Assembly: GCA_947561715.1 (NCBI GenBank)
Contig: OX387203.1
Coordinates: 6,944,001 to 7,008,000 of the forward strand
Direction of reading: 5' to 3'
Origin: Ascidia mentula
Taxonomy: Eukaryota > Chordata > Ascidiacea > Phlebobranchia > Ascidiidae
DNA: 64,000 nucleotides
Shown here: one piece after another, positions 1-12,746 of the stretch
Layout: every line of letters starts with the position of its first letter
Position numbering within the stretch: position 1 is the first letter of the stretch
Notes under the pieces: generated by a model
Database searches by the model: none
What the model was told of the DNA's origin: nothing
Seen by the model: only the letters and a program-made list of their open reading frames with translations
Translations under genes and position numbers: made by a program

Positions 1-3000
1 ACGAGAGTTCTCAAAACAAGTTGTCAACTACTGTCTTATAATGCAGTAACGTGGGTTATTTGGCCTTTTACTCAAACTTACAACAAAACTTTTATCCATA
101 CCCTGAGCGTCGCTTTATTAAGTTTTCTTTGTTAACTGGTGTCCATTAGCTTACTTTCTCCCAAGGGCGATAATGCATATATAACAAGATTTTTCAGTAG
201 TTTATTTGTTGGCGCAAACTGTACAACACTACTGAATTGTAATTACGTGGAGAGCAAGTTTATTCGTTTGATGAAATGCAACATCCATACAAAATGGCGA
301 AACGAAGTTAATGCTCGTGATGGGCGAAACTAAAGTTTTGCCTGTGACTTGGGTGAACGTGGGTCTAGTGAGGAGAAAAGAGCTCACCTGCAGCTTTCAC
401 GATTCGGCGAAGGAATTTAGATAATTACGGCACTTGTTTGTTTTTTTCATGGTAATGTAATTTAAATGCTTGCAAATATTTGTGTAGGCATTGCATGGAT
501 ATTTTGTTATTATTCAGAAACTTTTGTTCGTGCATTTCGGCTTTGATTTATTGCTTTTTGTGGAGATACATGCAACAGATTTGCTTGGTGTTAAACAAAA
601 TGTCGAAAAACATGCCTCGCTTTTCGTTTTGGAACAGAACAACTTACACAGTGCGGTCATATAATATACTACCGTAGTCCGCATTCAACTCAAGTAAAAC
701 TTTTTATTGTAGACATAGCGTCGCGGTATTACGTCACAGGGTGAAACCCAGCTATCGCCCGTCACAGTTGTGGGCATTTTGACCTCACGGTCGAAGAAAA
801 TACCTTCGTATCAGGCATGTTATTTGTTTTTTGACGCTGCTGAAATATTGCCCGCAGCTGTGTAATGTTATATTCGTTATAATATAGGGTAACACTATAG
901 CGCCCTCTACCTATCCTTGTATAATATATACCATTACACAAGGGCGCTACACAGAGAGCGATATGGGCAAGACATATTATGTGTGCAAAGTATGGCTTGT
1001 CAGTGGAGTTTTGTGTTTGCATCTTAGCGATGGTCTACAGAATTTACATTCAAATCTTGATAATTTTTTGTTTATTAACAGTGTTTGACGACTTGGGGGA
1101 AATTTAAACAGTTGTGTCGCTCTTGCAGATGTATCTGTCATTCCACAATTTTTTCAATGATAAACGTAATGTTGTTCAAGACTCGTTGGACGCTTACAGA
1201 ATTTCTCGTCACGCTCAACGGACGCGGTCGGCTGCTCCAGGTTTTTTGGGGGTAAAACTTTAGTTTTGCTTGTTGTTAGCGGTCGCGAAGCCTCTTTTGT
1301 GCAACTTTGGGTTTGTGTGTTAAACGTTGCTTCCAGTGCGTAAAAAGGCTCTGAATCCTGATCGTCAAGACACCGACACAATTGGCCATGATGCACTCAC
1401 TTGTGTTGCGGAACAGATAAAAAGGCGGAGTCTGAATCATCACGTGAGAGTTTGATTGACGTGTCTCGTATCCGTGGATACACGTTGTTTCGACGGAAAC
1501 ATCCTTTTTTCTCGATATGTTGCCGCCAACCGACCCCGTATAACGAAATTCACATTCTCTTTCTTACGCACTTCGCGTTGTGTCTTGCGCAGGTCTCTGA
1601 AAAAAAGTTTGTTTTATTATTCCATGTACTTTTCACAAAAGTCCGCTTACATGTTCGTCCGAAAAAAACTTGCTAAAAGAAATCAACATCCAAAAAGGTC
1701 TCTTTGACTATCTGTCGTTATCGATGGAAGTGGAAACAAGATTTAAACTATCGTGTTTATATATGCTGGATTGCGTTTAAACAACTTTAATTATTTTTTT
1801 GATATTTATCATTTTATCTAGTATGCAGCGCGGCCAATTAAAACTCAGATGTTTGCCAGTCCTAGCATAGGAATAAACACAAAGCGAATTCGATACTCCA
1901 CCATCAAACCGATTGAACGAAGCGATGGGAATTCCCTGTTCAACTATTGAACGCGTACTTTTTTTAGACGCGTAGATGTTGAGGTTTTACAGTTAGGGTT
2001 TGAATCGTAGTAACGCCAAACGGAAGCCGTTACTTCATTTTTGCTTGTTGTCATCGTTCCTATCCACAACCACGGGAATAGTATTTGTCTGTTGTCAAAA
2101 CTATTGTCAGTTTGAAAACGATTGTTTAGCTTTTTTTTAAAAACTCCACGCAGTTTATCCATTTACAAGAGTAGGAACTTTTCAAACATCCAGTTGGTGT
2201 TTAAATGGTAGTAACGCTAACGGAATATTTCCAATGGGCTAAACTTCATTTTCTCTTGTTCGCGTACGCTCTTTTTGTTTCATCAACAACTATCACGATG
2301 CGTTGGAGAAGGATTGTTTAGAAGTTATTGTTTAACTCCGAGCTCAGCTTACGCGTTGATAAGCGTGGGATGCGTGTAATGTGAGGCGCAAACAGAATGG
2401 AAACGCCTCTCGTAGTTACGCTTTGTGAAAGAAATATAAGTTGTTGGCAGCCATATTTACTCCACTCTGTGCTGAATTTGTTCGTAACACATCTTTTCCG
2501 CTACGATACTTTTTCCCCGTTTTTCTATAATCATACGTAGTATTATCATCGTAGTATTAAAATTTGTCCCACGGCGCCAAACGAGTCGCTTGCGCAACGG
2601 AACCAATGGTCCTGAATCCTGATCGACATGACACCGACACAAATGGTTATGACGCACTCATTTCTGTCGCGGAAGAGACAGAAAAGGCGGAGTCTGAATC
2701 ATCACTTGAGCGTTTGATTGACATGTCTCGTAGTAGCGAATCAAAAAACCTTGTAAAACAAATCAACATCGAAAAAAGTTTCTCTATGATTGTGTGTCGT
2801 TATCGATGGATAAATGGAAATAAGAATTTAAACTATCGAGTTTGCCAGTCCCAGCTATGGAATAAACACGAAGCGAATTCCATACACCTCCTTCGAACAG
2901 ATTGAGAGAAGCTGTTGGAAATCCCTGTTTGCCTATTGAATGCGTACTTTTTTTGGACGCGTAGATGTTGAGGTTTTACAGTTGGGGTTTGAATCGTGGT

Positions 3001-6000
3001 AACGCCAAACGGAATCCGTTGCTTGCCTTAAGTTACAATTTTCAATTGAGGCAAAACTTTATTTTCGCTTGTTGTCATTGTTCCTATCCACATTCACGGA
3101 TATAGTGTTTGTCTGTTGTCGTACACGTTGATAAGCGTGGGATGCGTGTAATGTGAGGCGCCAACAAAATAGAAACGCCTCTCGACGTTACGCTTTGTGA
3201 AAGAAATATAAATTGTGATAAACCAAATTTACTCCACTCTGTGCTGAATTTGTTCGTAACACATCTCTTTCGCTACGATTCTGTTTCCCCGCTTTTCTAT
3301 AATCACACTTAGTATTATCATCGTAGTATTGAAATTCGCTCCGAACGCATCAGCATTCACCGTTTGAGCTACCGCGCGTGCCTCAAACGACATTTCTACC
3401 TTTGTTTCGATCCCACCACTAAAATTTTAGTGTCCAGCTAACTGTTGCTTGGCCGAGGCCTAGCGTCCCACGGCGCCAAACCGAACGCTTGTGCAACGGA
3501 ACCAAAGGCTCTGACTCCTGATCGTCATGACACCGACACAATTGGCCATGGCGCACTCACTTGTGTTGCGGAACAGATAAAAAAGGCAGAGTCTGAATGA
3601 TCACGTGAGAGTTTGATTGACGTGTCTCCCAGTCGACCGTGGATGAGCGTTGTTTCGACGGAAATAACCTATCTTCTCGATATGTTGCCGCCAACCGACC
3701 CCGTATAACGAAATTCACATTCTCTTTCTTACGCACTTCGCGTTGTGTCTTGCGCAGGTCTCTGAATAAAAGTTTGCTTTATTATTCCATGTACTTTTCA
3801 CAAAAGTCCGCTTACATGTTCGTCCGAAAAAAACTTGGTAAAAGAAATCAACATCCAAAAAGGTCTCTTTGAATATCTGTCGTTATCGATGGAAGTGGAA
3901 ACAAGATTTAAACTATCGTGTTTACATGTGCTGGATTGCGTTACAGTACTTGCAAGGCGGACGGTTTACACATAAAACAACTTTAATTATTTTTTTGATA
4001 TTTATCTTTTTATCTAGTATGCAGCGCGGCCAATTAAAACTCAGATGTTTGCCAGTCCTAGCATAGGAATAAACACAAAGCGAATTCGATACTCCACCAT
4101 CAAACCGATTGAACGAAGCGATGGGAATTCCCTGTTCACCTATTGAACGCGTACTTTTTTTAGACGCGTAGATGTTGAGGTTTTACAGTTGGGGTTTGAA
4201 TCGTAGTAACGCCAAACGGAAGCCGTTACTTCATTTTTGCTTGTCGTCATCGTTCCTATCCACAACCACGGGAATAGTATTTGTCTGTTGTCAAAACTAT
4301 TGTCAGTTTGAAAACGATTGTTTAGCTTTTATTTTGAAACTCCACGCAGTTTATCCATTTATAAGAGTAGGAACTTTTCAAATATCCAGTTGGTGTTTAA
4401 ATGGTAGTAACGCCTAACGGAATATTTTTGATGGGCTAAACTTCATTTTCTCTTGTTCGCGTACGCTCTTCTTGTTTCATCAACAATTTTCACAATGCGT
4501 TGGAGAAGGATTGTTTAGTAATTATTGTTTAACACTAAGCTCAGCTTACGCGTTGATAAGCGTGGGATGCGTGTAATGTGAAGCTCAAACAGATTAGAAA
4601 CGCCCCTCGTAGTTACGCTTTGTGAAAGAAATATAAATTGTTGGCAGTCAAATTTACTCCACTCTGTGCTGAATTTTTTCGTAACACTTTTTTTCCCTAC
4701 GTCCAGGTTTTTTTTAAATAACAGTTCCTGTGTGATTTTATCCGCCGCCGCTGTTCTATAATCACACTTAGTATTATCATCGAAGTATTAAAATTTGTCC
4801 CACGGCGCCAAACGAGTCGCTTGTGCAACGGAACCAATGGTCCTGAATCCTGATCGCCAAGACACCGACACAATTGGCCATGGCGCACTCACTTGTGTTG
4901 CGGAACAGATAAAAAAGGCGGAGTCTGAATCATCTCGTGAGAGTTTGATTGACGTGTCTCGTAGTCCACCGTGGATACACGTTGTTTAGACGGAAACATC
5001 CTTTTTTCTCGATATTTTACCGCCAACAGAACCCGTATAACGAAATTCACATTCTCTTTCTTACGCACTTCGCGTTGTGTCTTGCGCAGCTCTTTGAAAA
5101 AAAGTTTGTTTTATTATTCCATGTACTTTTCACAAAAGCCCGCATACATGTTCGTCCGAAGCGAATCGAAAAAAACTTGGTGAAACAAATCAACATCCAA
5201 AAAAGTCTCTTTGACTGTGTGTCGTTATCAATCGAAGTGAAAACAGGAATTTAAACTATTGGGTTTACATGTGCTGGATTGCGTTACGGTACATGCAAAG
5301 TGGATGGTTTACACCTAAAACAACTTTAAATCATTTTTTGATATTTACCTTTTATCTACTGCAGCGCGGCCAATTAAAACTCAAATGTTTACCAGTCCCA
5401 GCAATGCAATAAACACGAAGCGAATTCGATACACCTCCTTCGAACCGATTGAGCGAAACGAGGGGAATTCCCTGTTTGCCTATTGAGCGCGTTTTTTGAG
5501 ACGCGCAGATATACAGTTGGGGCTTGAATCGTAGTAACGCCAAACGGAAGCCGTTGGTTGCTTCAAGTTACTTTTTCAATTGGGCAAAACTTCATATTCG
5601 CTTGTTGTCATTATATCTATCCACAATCACGGATAAAGTATTTGTCAGTTTGCAAGGGATTGTTTAGCTACTGTTTTAAACTGCACGCAGTTTATCCATT
5701 TATAAGCGTGAGAACTGTTTAAACATACAGTTGGTGTTTAAATGGTAGTAACGCCTAACGGAATATTTTCAATGGGCTAAACTTCATTTTCTCTTGTTCG
5801 CGTTACGCTATTTTTGTCAATCAACAACAATCACAATGCGTTGGAGAAAGATTGTTTAGTAATTATTGTTTAACACTAAGCTCAGCGTACAGGTTGATAA
5901 GCGTGGGATGCGTGTAATGTGAAGCTCAAACAAAATAGAAACGCCTCTCGTCGTTACGCTTTGTGAAAGAAATATAAATTGTGAGAAACCAAATTTACAC

Positions 6001-6647
6001 CACCCTATGTGTTGAATTTGTTCGTAACACTTCTCTTTCGCTACGATTCTGTTTCCCCGCTTTTCTGTAATCACACTTAGTATTATCATCGCAGTATTGA
6101 AATTCGCCCCGAACGCATCAGCATTCACTTTTTTTTAGTTTCAAAAAATTTTAGTTTCAAGCTAACTGTCGCTTGGCCGAGACTTAGCGTCCTGTTGCGT
6201 CGAACGGACGCTACGCAACGGAACCAACGGCCCTGAACCCAAATCGTCATGACACCGACAGTTGGGGTTTGAATCGTAGTAACGACAAACGGAAGCCGTT
6301 GCTTGCCTCAAGTTACATTTTCAATTGGGGAAAACTTTATTTTCGCTTGTTGTGATTGTTCCTGTCCACAACCACGGATATAGCATTTCTCTGTTATCAA
6401 AACTATTGTTTGCTAGAGAAGGATTGTTTAACCATTGTTTAAAACTGTATTCAGTTTATACAGTTGGTGTTTAAATTGTAGAAACGCCTAACGGAATGCT
6501 TTTCCTTACCCAAAACTCCATTTAGCTGGTCCGCATCCGCGTTTAGAATCAGTTGGAAATGGATTGCCCAGTTATTGTTTAACACTGAGATCAGTTGATG
6601 CGCTGATAACTGTCGGACGCTTCCAATGTTAGGCTTAAATAGAATGG
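1..6647. repeat. Degenerate repeat field upstream of gene A
   Basis: I see no convincing gene here. The stretch is made of diverged copies of a few blocks. One block holds a motif like TTGTTTCGACGGAAACATCC and recurs near 1486, 3649, 4982, 8310, 8625, 15886 and 23782. A second, holding CTGTGCTGAATTTGTTCGTA, recurs near 2467, 3239, 4663 and 7900. Bases 1-120 match 26,848-26,960, and 356-1330 match 24,682-25,190, so the window opens inside the spacer of another family copy. Short open frames of 60-110 codons occur, but each copy is open over a different stretch and in a different frame, which argues against coding. Spacing between copies is irregular (0.3-3.3 kb), so this is nested duplication rather than a simple satellite. 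Confidence 0.7.
898..949. repeat. Short hairpin repeat, TAGCGCCCT arms (copy 1)
   Basis: Inverted 9-base arms TAGCGCCCT and AGGGCGCTA enclose a 34-base AT-rich centre. The same hairpin with near-identical flanks recurs at 15,356-15,406 and 23,252-23,302, and a lone arm-like TATAGCGCCCTC lies near 63,135 inside a CCDC39 intron. It may be the end of a small non-autonomous DNA element. No target-site duplication was identified. Confidence 0.45.
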
Positions 6648-7336
6648 AAACGCCAGAAGCATCTCGCCTTTCTCTATAGGACAATACTAAATTTACCTTT
6701 GTTGCGAGTTGTCAAAGAAACGAAAATGATATAAATTGTTGGTAATCGAATTTTAACCACCATTCTGTGCTGAGGAGAGCGCGATAACTGTCTAAAAACG
6801 AGATAGCTGTTATTTTTAAGTTAGTTTTGCCAGTTATTTTTTATAATTGTTAAATTAATTGCTCATGCATCAATGATTAAAGTTTAATGCAGCAGATTCA
6901 CTTGAGAACAAAGGAAAACTTTGGCACAAAATTTACGTGCGGTATATTATTTTCCAGCTGAATTCTGAACTAAAGCGTATTTTCCTTGTAACGCCGCGTT
7001 GTTCTTATAAGCACAGCACGGTTAGTACGTGCGGGATCTGTGTCTGCTACAACTGGAAAGCAACCTTGTGACGTAGTCAAATAGTTACAACATCTTGTTG
7101 AAATAGTAGGAAGAACAAGGTTTGTGAAATTACAGCAACTACGCATAGTTGATAATTACTTTATTCCGATGAAAACACACTGGTAGGACTCGTTGTGAAG
7201 GTAGATATGAAATTTCCAGTAAAAGTTTAAAGAAATAAACAGAATATGATTATTGTTAAAAATACCAGTAGCGAAATGTGGTGATAAGACAATATAACTT
7301 TTTTGCACAGTGCATTTTAGTTGAAGAAAGCAAAAT

Positions 7337-10300
7337 ATGGCATATAACGAGAACAGTGCGTCGTCATCTGCGTCGTCATCTGCATCATCATCTGCCTCAT
7401 CCGAAGTTGACGAGGTAAGTAACAGCTAAATCTCCATATAAGAGCAGTTACAAATACACACTTTCTAGCTCTGTTCTTAACAACATTTTAATTTGCGCAC
7501 CTGGAATGAAGTTGAACATAAATTCGCTTCTGGTCGTTGTGTTACATAAATTGGAACGTTTCAGTTGCTATTCTTGTCGTATGCATATTTAACTAATAGT
7601 TGTGTACACAAAGATAGACGTTGACCGAAGGTACCACAAAGTGGATTTTGTTGCTTGTTAGTTTGAAAGCTTGTGCAGGCCTACAGTTACCAGCTGCAAA
7701 GATTCACGTACGCTTTTTTGTCACATTAACAACTATCACAATGCGTTTGTTTAACGATTATTGTTTAACTCCGAGCTCAGATTACGCGTTGATAAGCGTG
7801 GGATGCGTGTAATGTGAAGCTCAAACAGAATAGAAACGTCTCTCGTAGTTACGCTTTGTGAAAGAAATATGAATTGTTGGCAGCCATATTTACTCCACTC
7901 TGTGCTGAATTTGTTCGTAACACATCTTTTTCGCTACGATTCTTTTTCGCCGCTTTTCTATAATCACACTTAGTATTATCATCGTAGTATTGAAATTCGC
8001 TCCGAACCCATCAGCATTCACCGCTTGAACTACCGCGCGTGCCTAAAACGACATTTCTACCTTTGTTTCGATCTCACCACTAAAATTTCAGTGTCCAGCT
8101 AACTGTTGCTTGGCCAAGGCCTAGAGCCCTATGGCGTCGAAAGAGTCGCTTGTGCAACGGAAACAAAGGCCCTGAATCCTGGTCGTCATGACACCGACAC
8201 AAATGCCAATGGCGCACTCATTTCTTTCACGGGAGAGATAAAAAAGGCGGGGTCTGAATGATCACGTGAGAGTTTGATTGACGTGTCTCCCAGTCGACCG
8301 TGGATGAGCGTTGTTTCGACGGAAATAACCTATCTTCTCGATATGTTGCCGCCAACCGACCCCGTATAACGAAAATCACATTCTCTTTCTCACGCACGTT
8401 GCGTTGTGTCTTGCGCAGGTCTAAAACAAAGTTTGTTTTATCATTCCATGTACTTTTCACAAAAGCCCGCTTACATGTTCGTCCGCAGCGAATAAAAAAA
8501 ACTTGGTAAAACAAATCAACATCCCCCAAAGGTTTCTTTGAATATCTGAGAGATAAAAAAAGGCGGGGTTTGATTCATCACGTGAGCGTTTGATTGACGT
8601 ATCTCGTAACCGACCGTGAATACGCGTTCTCACGACGGAAACATCCTATCTACTCGATATGTTGCCGCCAACCGACCCCGAAAGACAAAAATCACATTGC
8701 TTTTTTCACGCACGTTGCGTTGTGTCTTGCGCAGGTCTCTGAAAAAAAGTTTGTTTTATTATTCCATGTACTTTTCACAAAAGCCCGCATACATGTTCGT
8801 CCTAAGCGAATGAAAAAAACTTGGTGAAACAAATCAACAAGGTTTCTTTCTGACTGTGTGTCTTATTTATCGAAAGAGGAAACAAGAACTTAAACTGTTG
8901 GGATCACATATATTGGATAGCGTTACAGGCAGGATGGACGGTTTACACCTAAAACAACTTTAAATCATTTTTTGATATTTACCTTTTATCTAGATATTTA
9001 CCTTTTATCGCGACCAATTTAAAACTCAGATGTTTGCCAGTCCTAGCAATGGAATAAACAAGCAGAGGGAATCTCCTGATTACCCATTGAACGCGTACTT
9101 TTTTTAAACGCGTTGATGTTGAGGTTTTACAGTTGGGGTTTGAATCGTGGTAACGCCAAACGGAAGCCGTTGCTTGCCTCAAGTTACTTTTTTCAATTGG
9201 GAAAAACTTCTTTTATGCTTGTTGTTATTGTTCCTATTCACAACCACGCATATACAAATACATATTTTTCAGCCCCGCTCCTAACAGCATTTTAATTTGC
9301 GCACTTGGAATGATGCTAAACATAAATTCGCTTCTGCGGTCGTTGTGTTACATAACATCATAAATTGGAACGTTTCAGTTGGTATTCTTGTCGCTTGAAT
9401 AATTAACTGATAGTTGGGTACCTAAAGATGGAAGTTGGCCAAAGGTACCACAAAGTGGATTTTTCTGCCTGTTAGTTTAAAAGCTTGTGTAAACGCTGCA
9501 GTCACCAGCTGCACTAAGCAGACCTAAATCGCATTTCAGGAAGCATTACCACATCGACATAAAATATTATTCATATTATCACATTTTCATTAACTAACTT
9601 GAATATTTCCTGAAAACTGTTTCATAATCTGTGCCAAGAATTGAATTCGAATCCTTCTTAATACACATGAAAAAAACTGGCAACACAAAAATCAGCCAAC
9701 ATAACCACGCGGTTTGCACGCACACGGCTACTACACAGCCTTTGTTCGCGAAGAAACGAGAGCCGCGTCATCTATAGAAAACACAACAGAAAAGAATTAA
9801 CAAACTTTGGTTTGGGACCCTACACTCCTCATGATTATTTGGGTAGAACTTACATAGATTTCTAGAAAAAGGACAATACAAAACTTAATATAACTTGAGT
9901 ACTAATTAAAAAATATGCTAGTAGAACCCATGTGGCCTCAGCTTATATTATCTTTTTGTCTTATATATGTAAATGTCCTAATCGTTTTTTTTCTTTAGGA
10001 TATGTGGGAGCTCACATTAAACTTCTCTGCAGCGGCTGCAATGGGATGTGTTGATAAAAAAATATCATCGGAAAATGAATTTCGACAATACTTTGCTTGG
10101 AAAGAAATCCTCAATTCACAATTATTCGTCAGGGCCCTAACGTGTTATTTGCTCGAAGGAGAATTTCTTAATTCAATTTGGTTAGGCTGGAAATTCCTCA
10201 AAATAACCGTGGTGCTCCATAATTTTAGGCAAAAGCAAATACTCGACGATGCTTTTGGGGGTCACATGCTTGACTTGATCAACTTCAATTTAAACCACTA

Positions 10301-12746
10301 TTGTTGCTGTGAAAATTTTGGTAATGTAGAAAACATTTCGGTTACACACATTCGTGACTTGAAGGGCCAGAACTTAAGTTCTATGAGAAACGCAGCTAAA
10401 AACGAAATAGAAATGATGCTCAAATTCGGAATAAGACCTTTAAATGTAAGTGCATTTTTAACTTGTAAATCTACAATTATAATTGTATAAAAAAAACGAT
10501 GGGTCAAGTGGCTGATAACTTGATTTCGCAGTTGTGTGGTTTGGAGATAAACTCAAGCCCGATAAAGAGTACCAACGAAAAATGCAAGTTGAAAAAATAC
10601 GGAATTAAAGCTTTAAAAGTAAGATTTTTTTTGGAAATCAAACTATTGTATTGCTTTGGAAATTTTTACACAATGTACACTTATACATTATAAAATTATG
10701 ACACATTTGTATAGCTTTATTAAGACAAATAGTATGGATGAAGTAAAGTTTTAGTACTTTGCTCTATCTATTGTTTAGCCGGATTGCTCAATGCCTTGCC
10801 GTAAAGACACTTGCAAGTTTTGTACGAATCATGAAAGGAACCTCGTGCCGAGTAAATCATCACTCAAGGCAGAAAATAAGGAAACTCTGACGCTGAATGG
10901 AAATGAAGCCCTCACATGTAACAGCAATAACGTGGTTTACATTGTTACTTGCCGAATATGCGATAAACAGTGTGTCAGTAAAACAGGGCAATCTCTAAAA
11001 CAATGCTGGTCCAATACCGTAAGTAACTGGAAAACCGCACACCCCGCCCTTTGGGAACACTACAAAAGTTGCCACGGTGATTGGATTCCCGAAATGGCAT
11101 TTATCTATGATGTTGTATTTGTTGAATCACCTGAAGATAAACTTGCTAAATGTGAAGAAAAATGGATAGAATGCACTGGAGCTACAATTAATAAAAATAA
11201 ACCTGCAACTCCAAAAAAAGAAACAAAAAGAAAACCTAAGCCCAACTACATGAAAAAGGTAGTTTTTTTAATATAATTTTCATTGCGCAAAACATGCGGT
11301 GTTAAATGTAATTTTGGCGTTCAGAATATAACAAACGATCAAAACAATAGCACTTAACTTAAAACGAACGTTTAATACCTAGACAAAGGAGTTAAACTAG
11401 TTGGATATTTTGCTTTTCTGTGAGACAAACTAAAGTGCAGGTTATAGAAGTATACAAGGTTTATTGTAAACCGTACGTAATTTAAACATTTGGTAAAGGC
11501 AGCTACTACATGCCGAGCAAAATTTGTAACGGAAATTGCAAGTCATTTGGATATCCCTCTATAAAAAATTCTTCAATAACATATTGGTTTTATACTACAG
11601 AAATGCAAAATGTGGGAGTTAACACTGAATTTGGCTGGACCGGCTGCCACTCGTTGTTTTCAAGATGAAAACTCAACGGAAGAAGAGTTTTGTAATTCAT
11701 TTACTTGGAAAAAAAAACTCAAACCAAAGTTATTCTTCCGTGCCCTGACGTGTTATTTGCTTGATGGAGAATTTTTTAAATCATTTTGTAAGGACGGGGA
11801 ATGCATCAAAATCACGACGGTTTTGCATGATTTTCGAAAAAAACGAGTCCTCGGCGATGTCACAGGGAGATACATGCTGGAATTGATCAACAACTTTTTA
11901 AACCTTTATGGTTGCAATCAAATTGTTGGGAATTTGACAGAAATTTCGGTTTCACAGATTCGCGATGTAAAGGACGAGGAAAGCTTACAGCGAATGAAAA
12001 ATATTGCTGACAGTGAAAAAAAAGCCATACTTAAGGGAATAACAAATGTAAGTACTTTCTGTACAATATTTTCATTTTTAATTGTATGGATGTGTTAAAT
12101 TCGCTTGGAAAACCTCTCCACAGAATTCTAAGTGTTCACAAAATCGTTATTAAATTTTAACAAATTCATGTATTTTCTGAAAATATTTTAATAGTCTGTT
12201 CTTCTGGCACATTAAAACGTAACTTTGTGATAATATTTTGCCAAGCGCCAATCATCGTCCCCCTGCGGTGACAAGACATGCAAACTCTGCAGGAATCACA
12301 AAATGACATTGGTGCCCAGTCGATACTCCATAACAGCAACAAATAAAAACAATAAAATCATACCTCTGGAAGATGAAGACCTCACTTGCGACAGCGAGTA
12401 CGGAATCTACGTTGCCACATGCCTTTTGTGCCAAAGCCAGTATGTTGGTAAAACAACCGAAACTTTCAAAACGCGGTGGTCCGACCATCGCAATAGTAAC
12501 TGGAACAAAAGGAAAGGCACCCTCTGGAAACACTACAAAACATGCCGCATACAAAAGAAATGGGTTCCCGAAATGGCATTTATTTATGAGGTTGCCTTTT
12601 TGGAAAAACCTGAAAATCCAAAAACACTAAGTAAATGTGTGGAAAAATGGAGAAAGGACACAGGAGCTTCAATAAAAGAAATAATAAAAAAAACGAAACA
12701 GCGAAATTATCGTGTAAAAAGTCACAGTAGTGTTCTATTACAGTAA
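7337..12746 (+). CDS. Gene A: double MWEL/GIY-YIG protein, tunicate family of unknown function
   Basis: Six exons keep phase 0 throughout: 7337-7414, 9999-10445, 10532-10618, 10779-11258, 11601-12047 and 12246-12746, for about 679 residues. Exon 1 is a Ser/Ala-rich start (MAYNENSASSS). Exons 2 and 5 each encode the unrecognised MWEL domain (W-x-L-x-L, then ATRC in the second copy; later RALTCYLL, ITxVLHxFR and ISVxxIRD). Exons 4 and 6 each encode a knuckle C-x(4)-C-x2-C-x-N-H followed by a GIY-YIG-like domain. Exon 6 keeps GIY, QYVG, RW and a late Glu (CVEKW). Exon 4 has lost most of these (VVY, QCVS, CW) but keeps the Glu. The acceptor of exon 6 (CCAAG at 12241-12245) is weak. Nuclease activity is inferred from motifs only. 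Intron 1 may hide further exons. Confidence 0.65.
7590..7700 (+). repeat. Fragment of a short interspersed element (ACCACAAAGTGG family), copy 1
   Basis: Contains GGTACCACAAAGTGGATTTT and a downstream ACCAGCTGCA. The same pieces occur at 9405-9520, 17,700-17,815, 53,385-53,571 and 55,425-55,598. The two latter copies continue into a hammerhead-like motif after AGCTGCA; this copy stops before it. Confidence 0.5.
9405..9520 (+). repeat. Fragment of the ACCACAAAGTGG element, copy 2
   Basis: Carries GGTACCACAAAGTGGATTTT and ACCAGCTGCACTAA in the same order as the longer copies near the GRK gene. The hammerhead core CTGATGA is not preserved; the sequence diverges right after AGCTGCACT. Confidence 0.5.

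Larger units (their letters stand above)
7415..9998. repeat. Intron 1 of gene A, with an internal duplication
   Basis: The intron starts with GTAAGT and ends TTCTTTAG. Bases 7,441-7,710 match the start of intron 1 of gene B (17,541-17,810). Bases 7,711-9,240 are a second copy of the upstream repeat field, and 9,250-9,520 repeat the intron start again. This is best explained by unequal exchange between the promoter-side repeats and intron 1. No exon equivalent to 17,978-18,026 or 18,096-18,139 of gene B was found here. Confidence 0.6.

Noticed and set aside
1401-5254. Repeated open frames of 70-110 codons (around FDGNxLxSRYVAANRPR) as a small gene family
   Set aside because: They lie in the upstream repeat field. 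Different copies are open in different frames and lengths, without splice or start conservation, so the similarity is at DNA level only.
10002-12746. GIY-YIG genes as intact Penelope-like retroelements
   Set aside because: No reverse transcriptase sequence was seen anywhere in 1-34,000, and the coding parts are split by phase-matched introns. A distant origin from such an endonuclease is possible.
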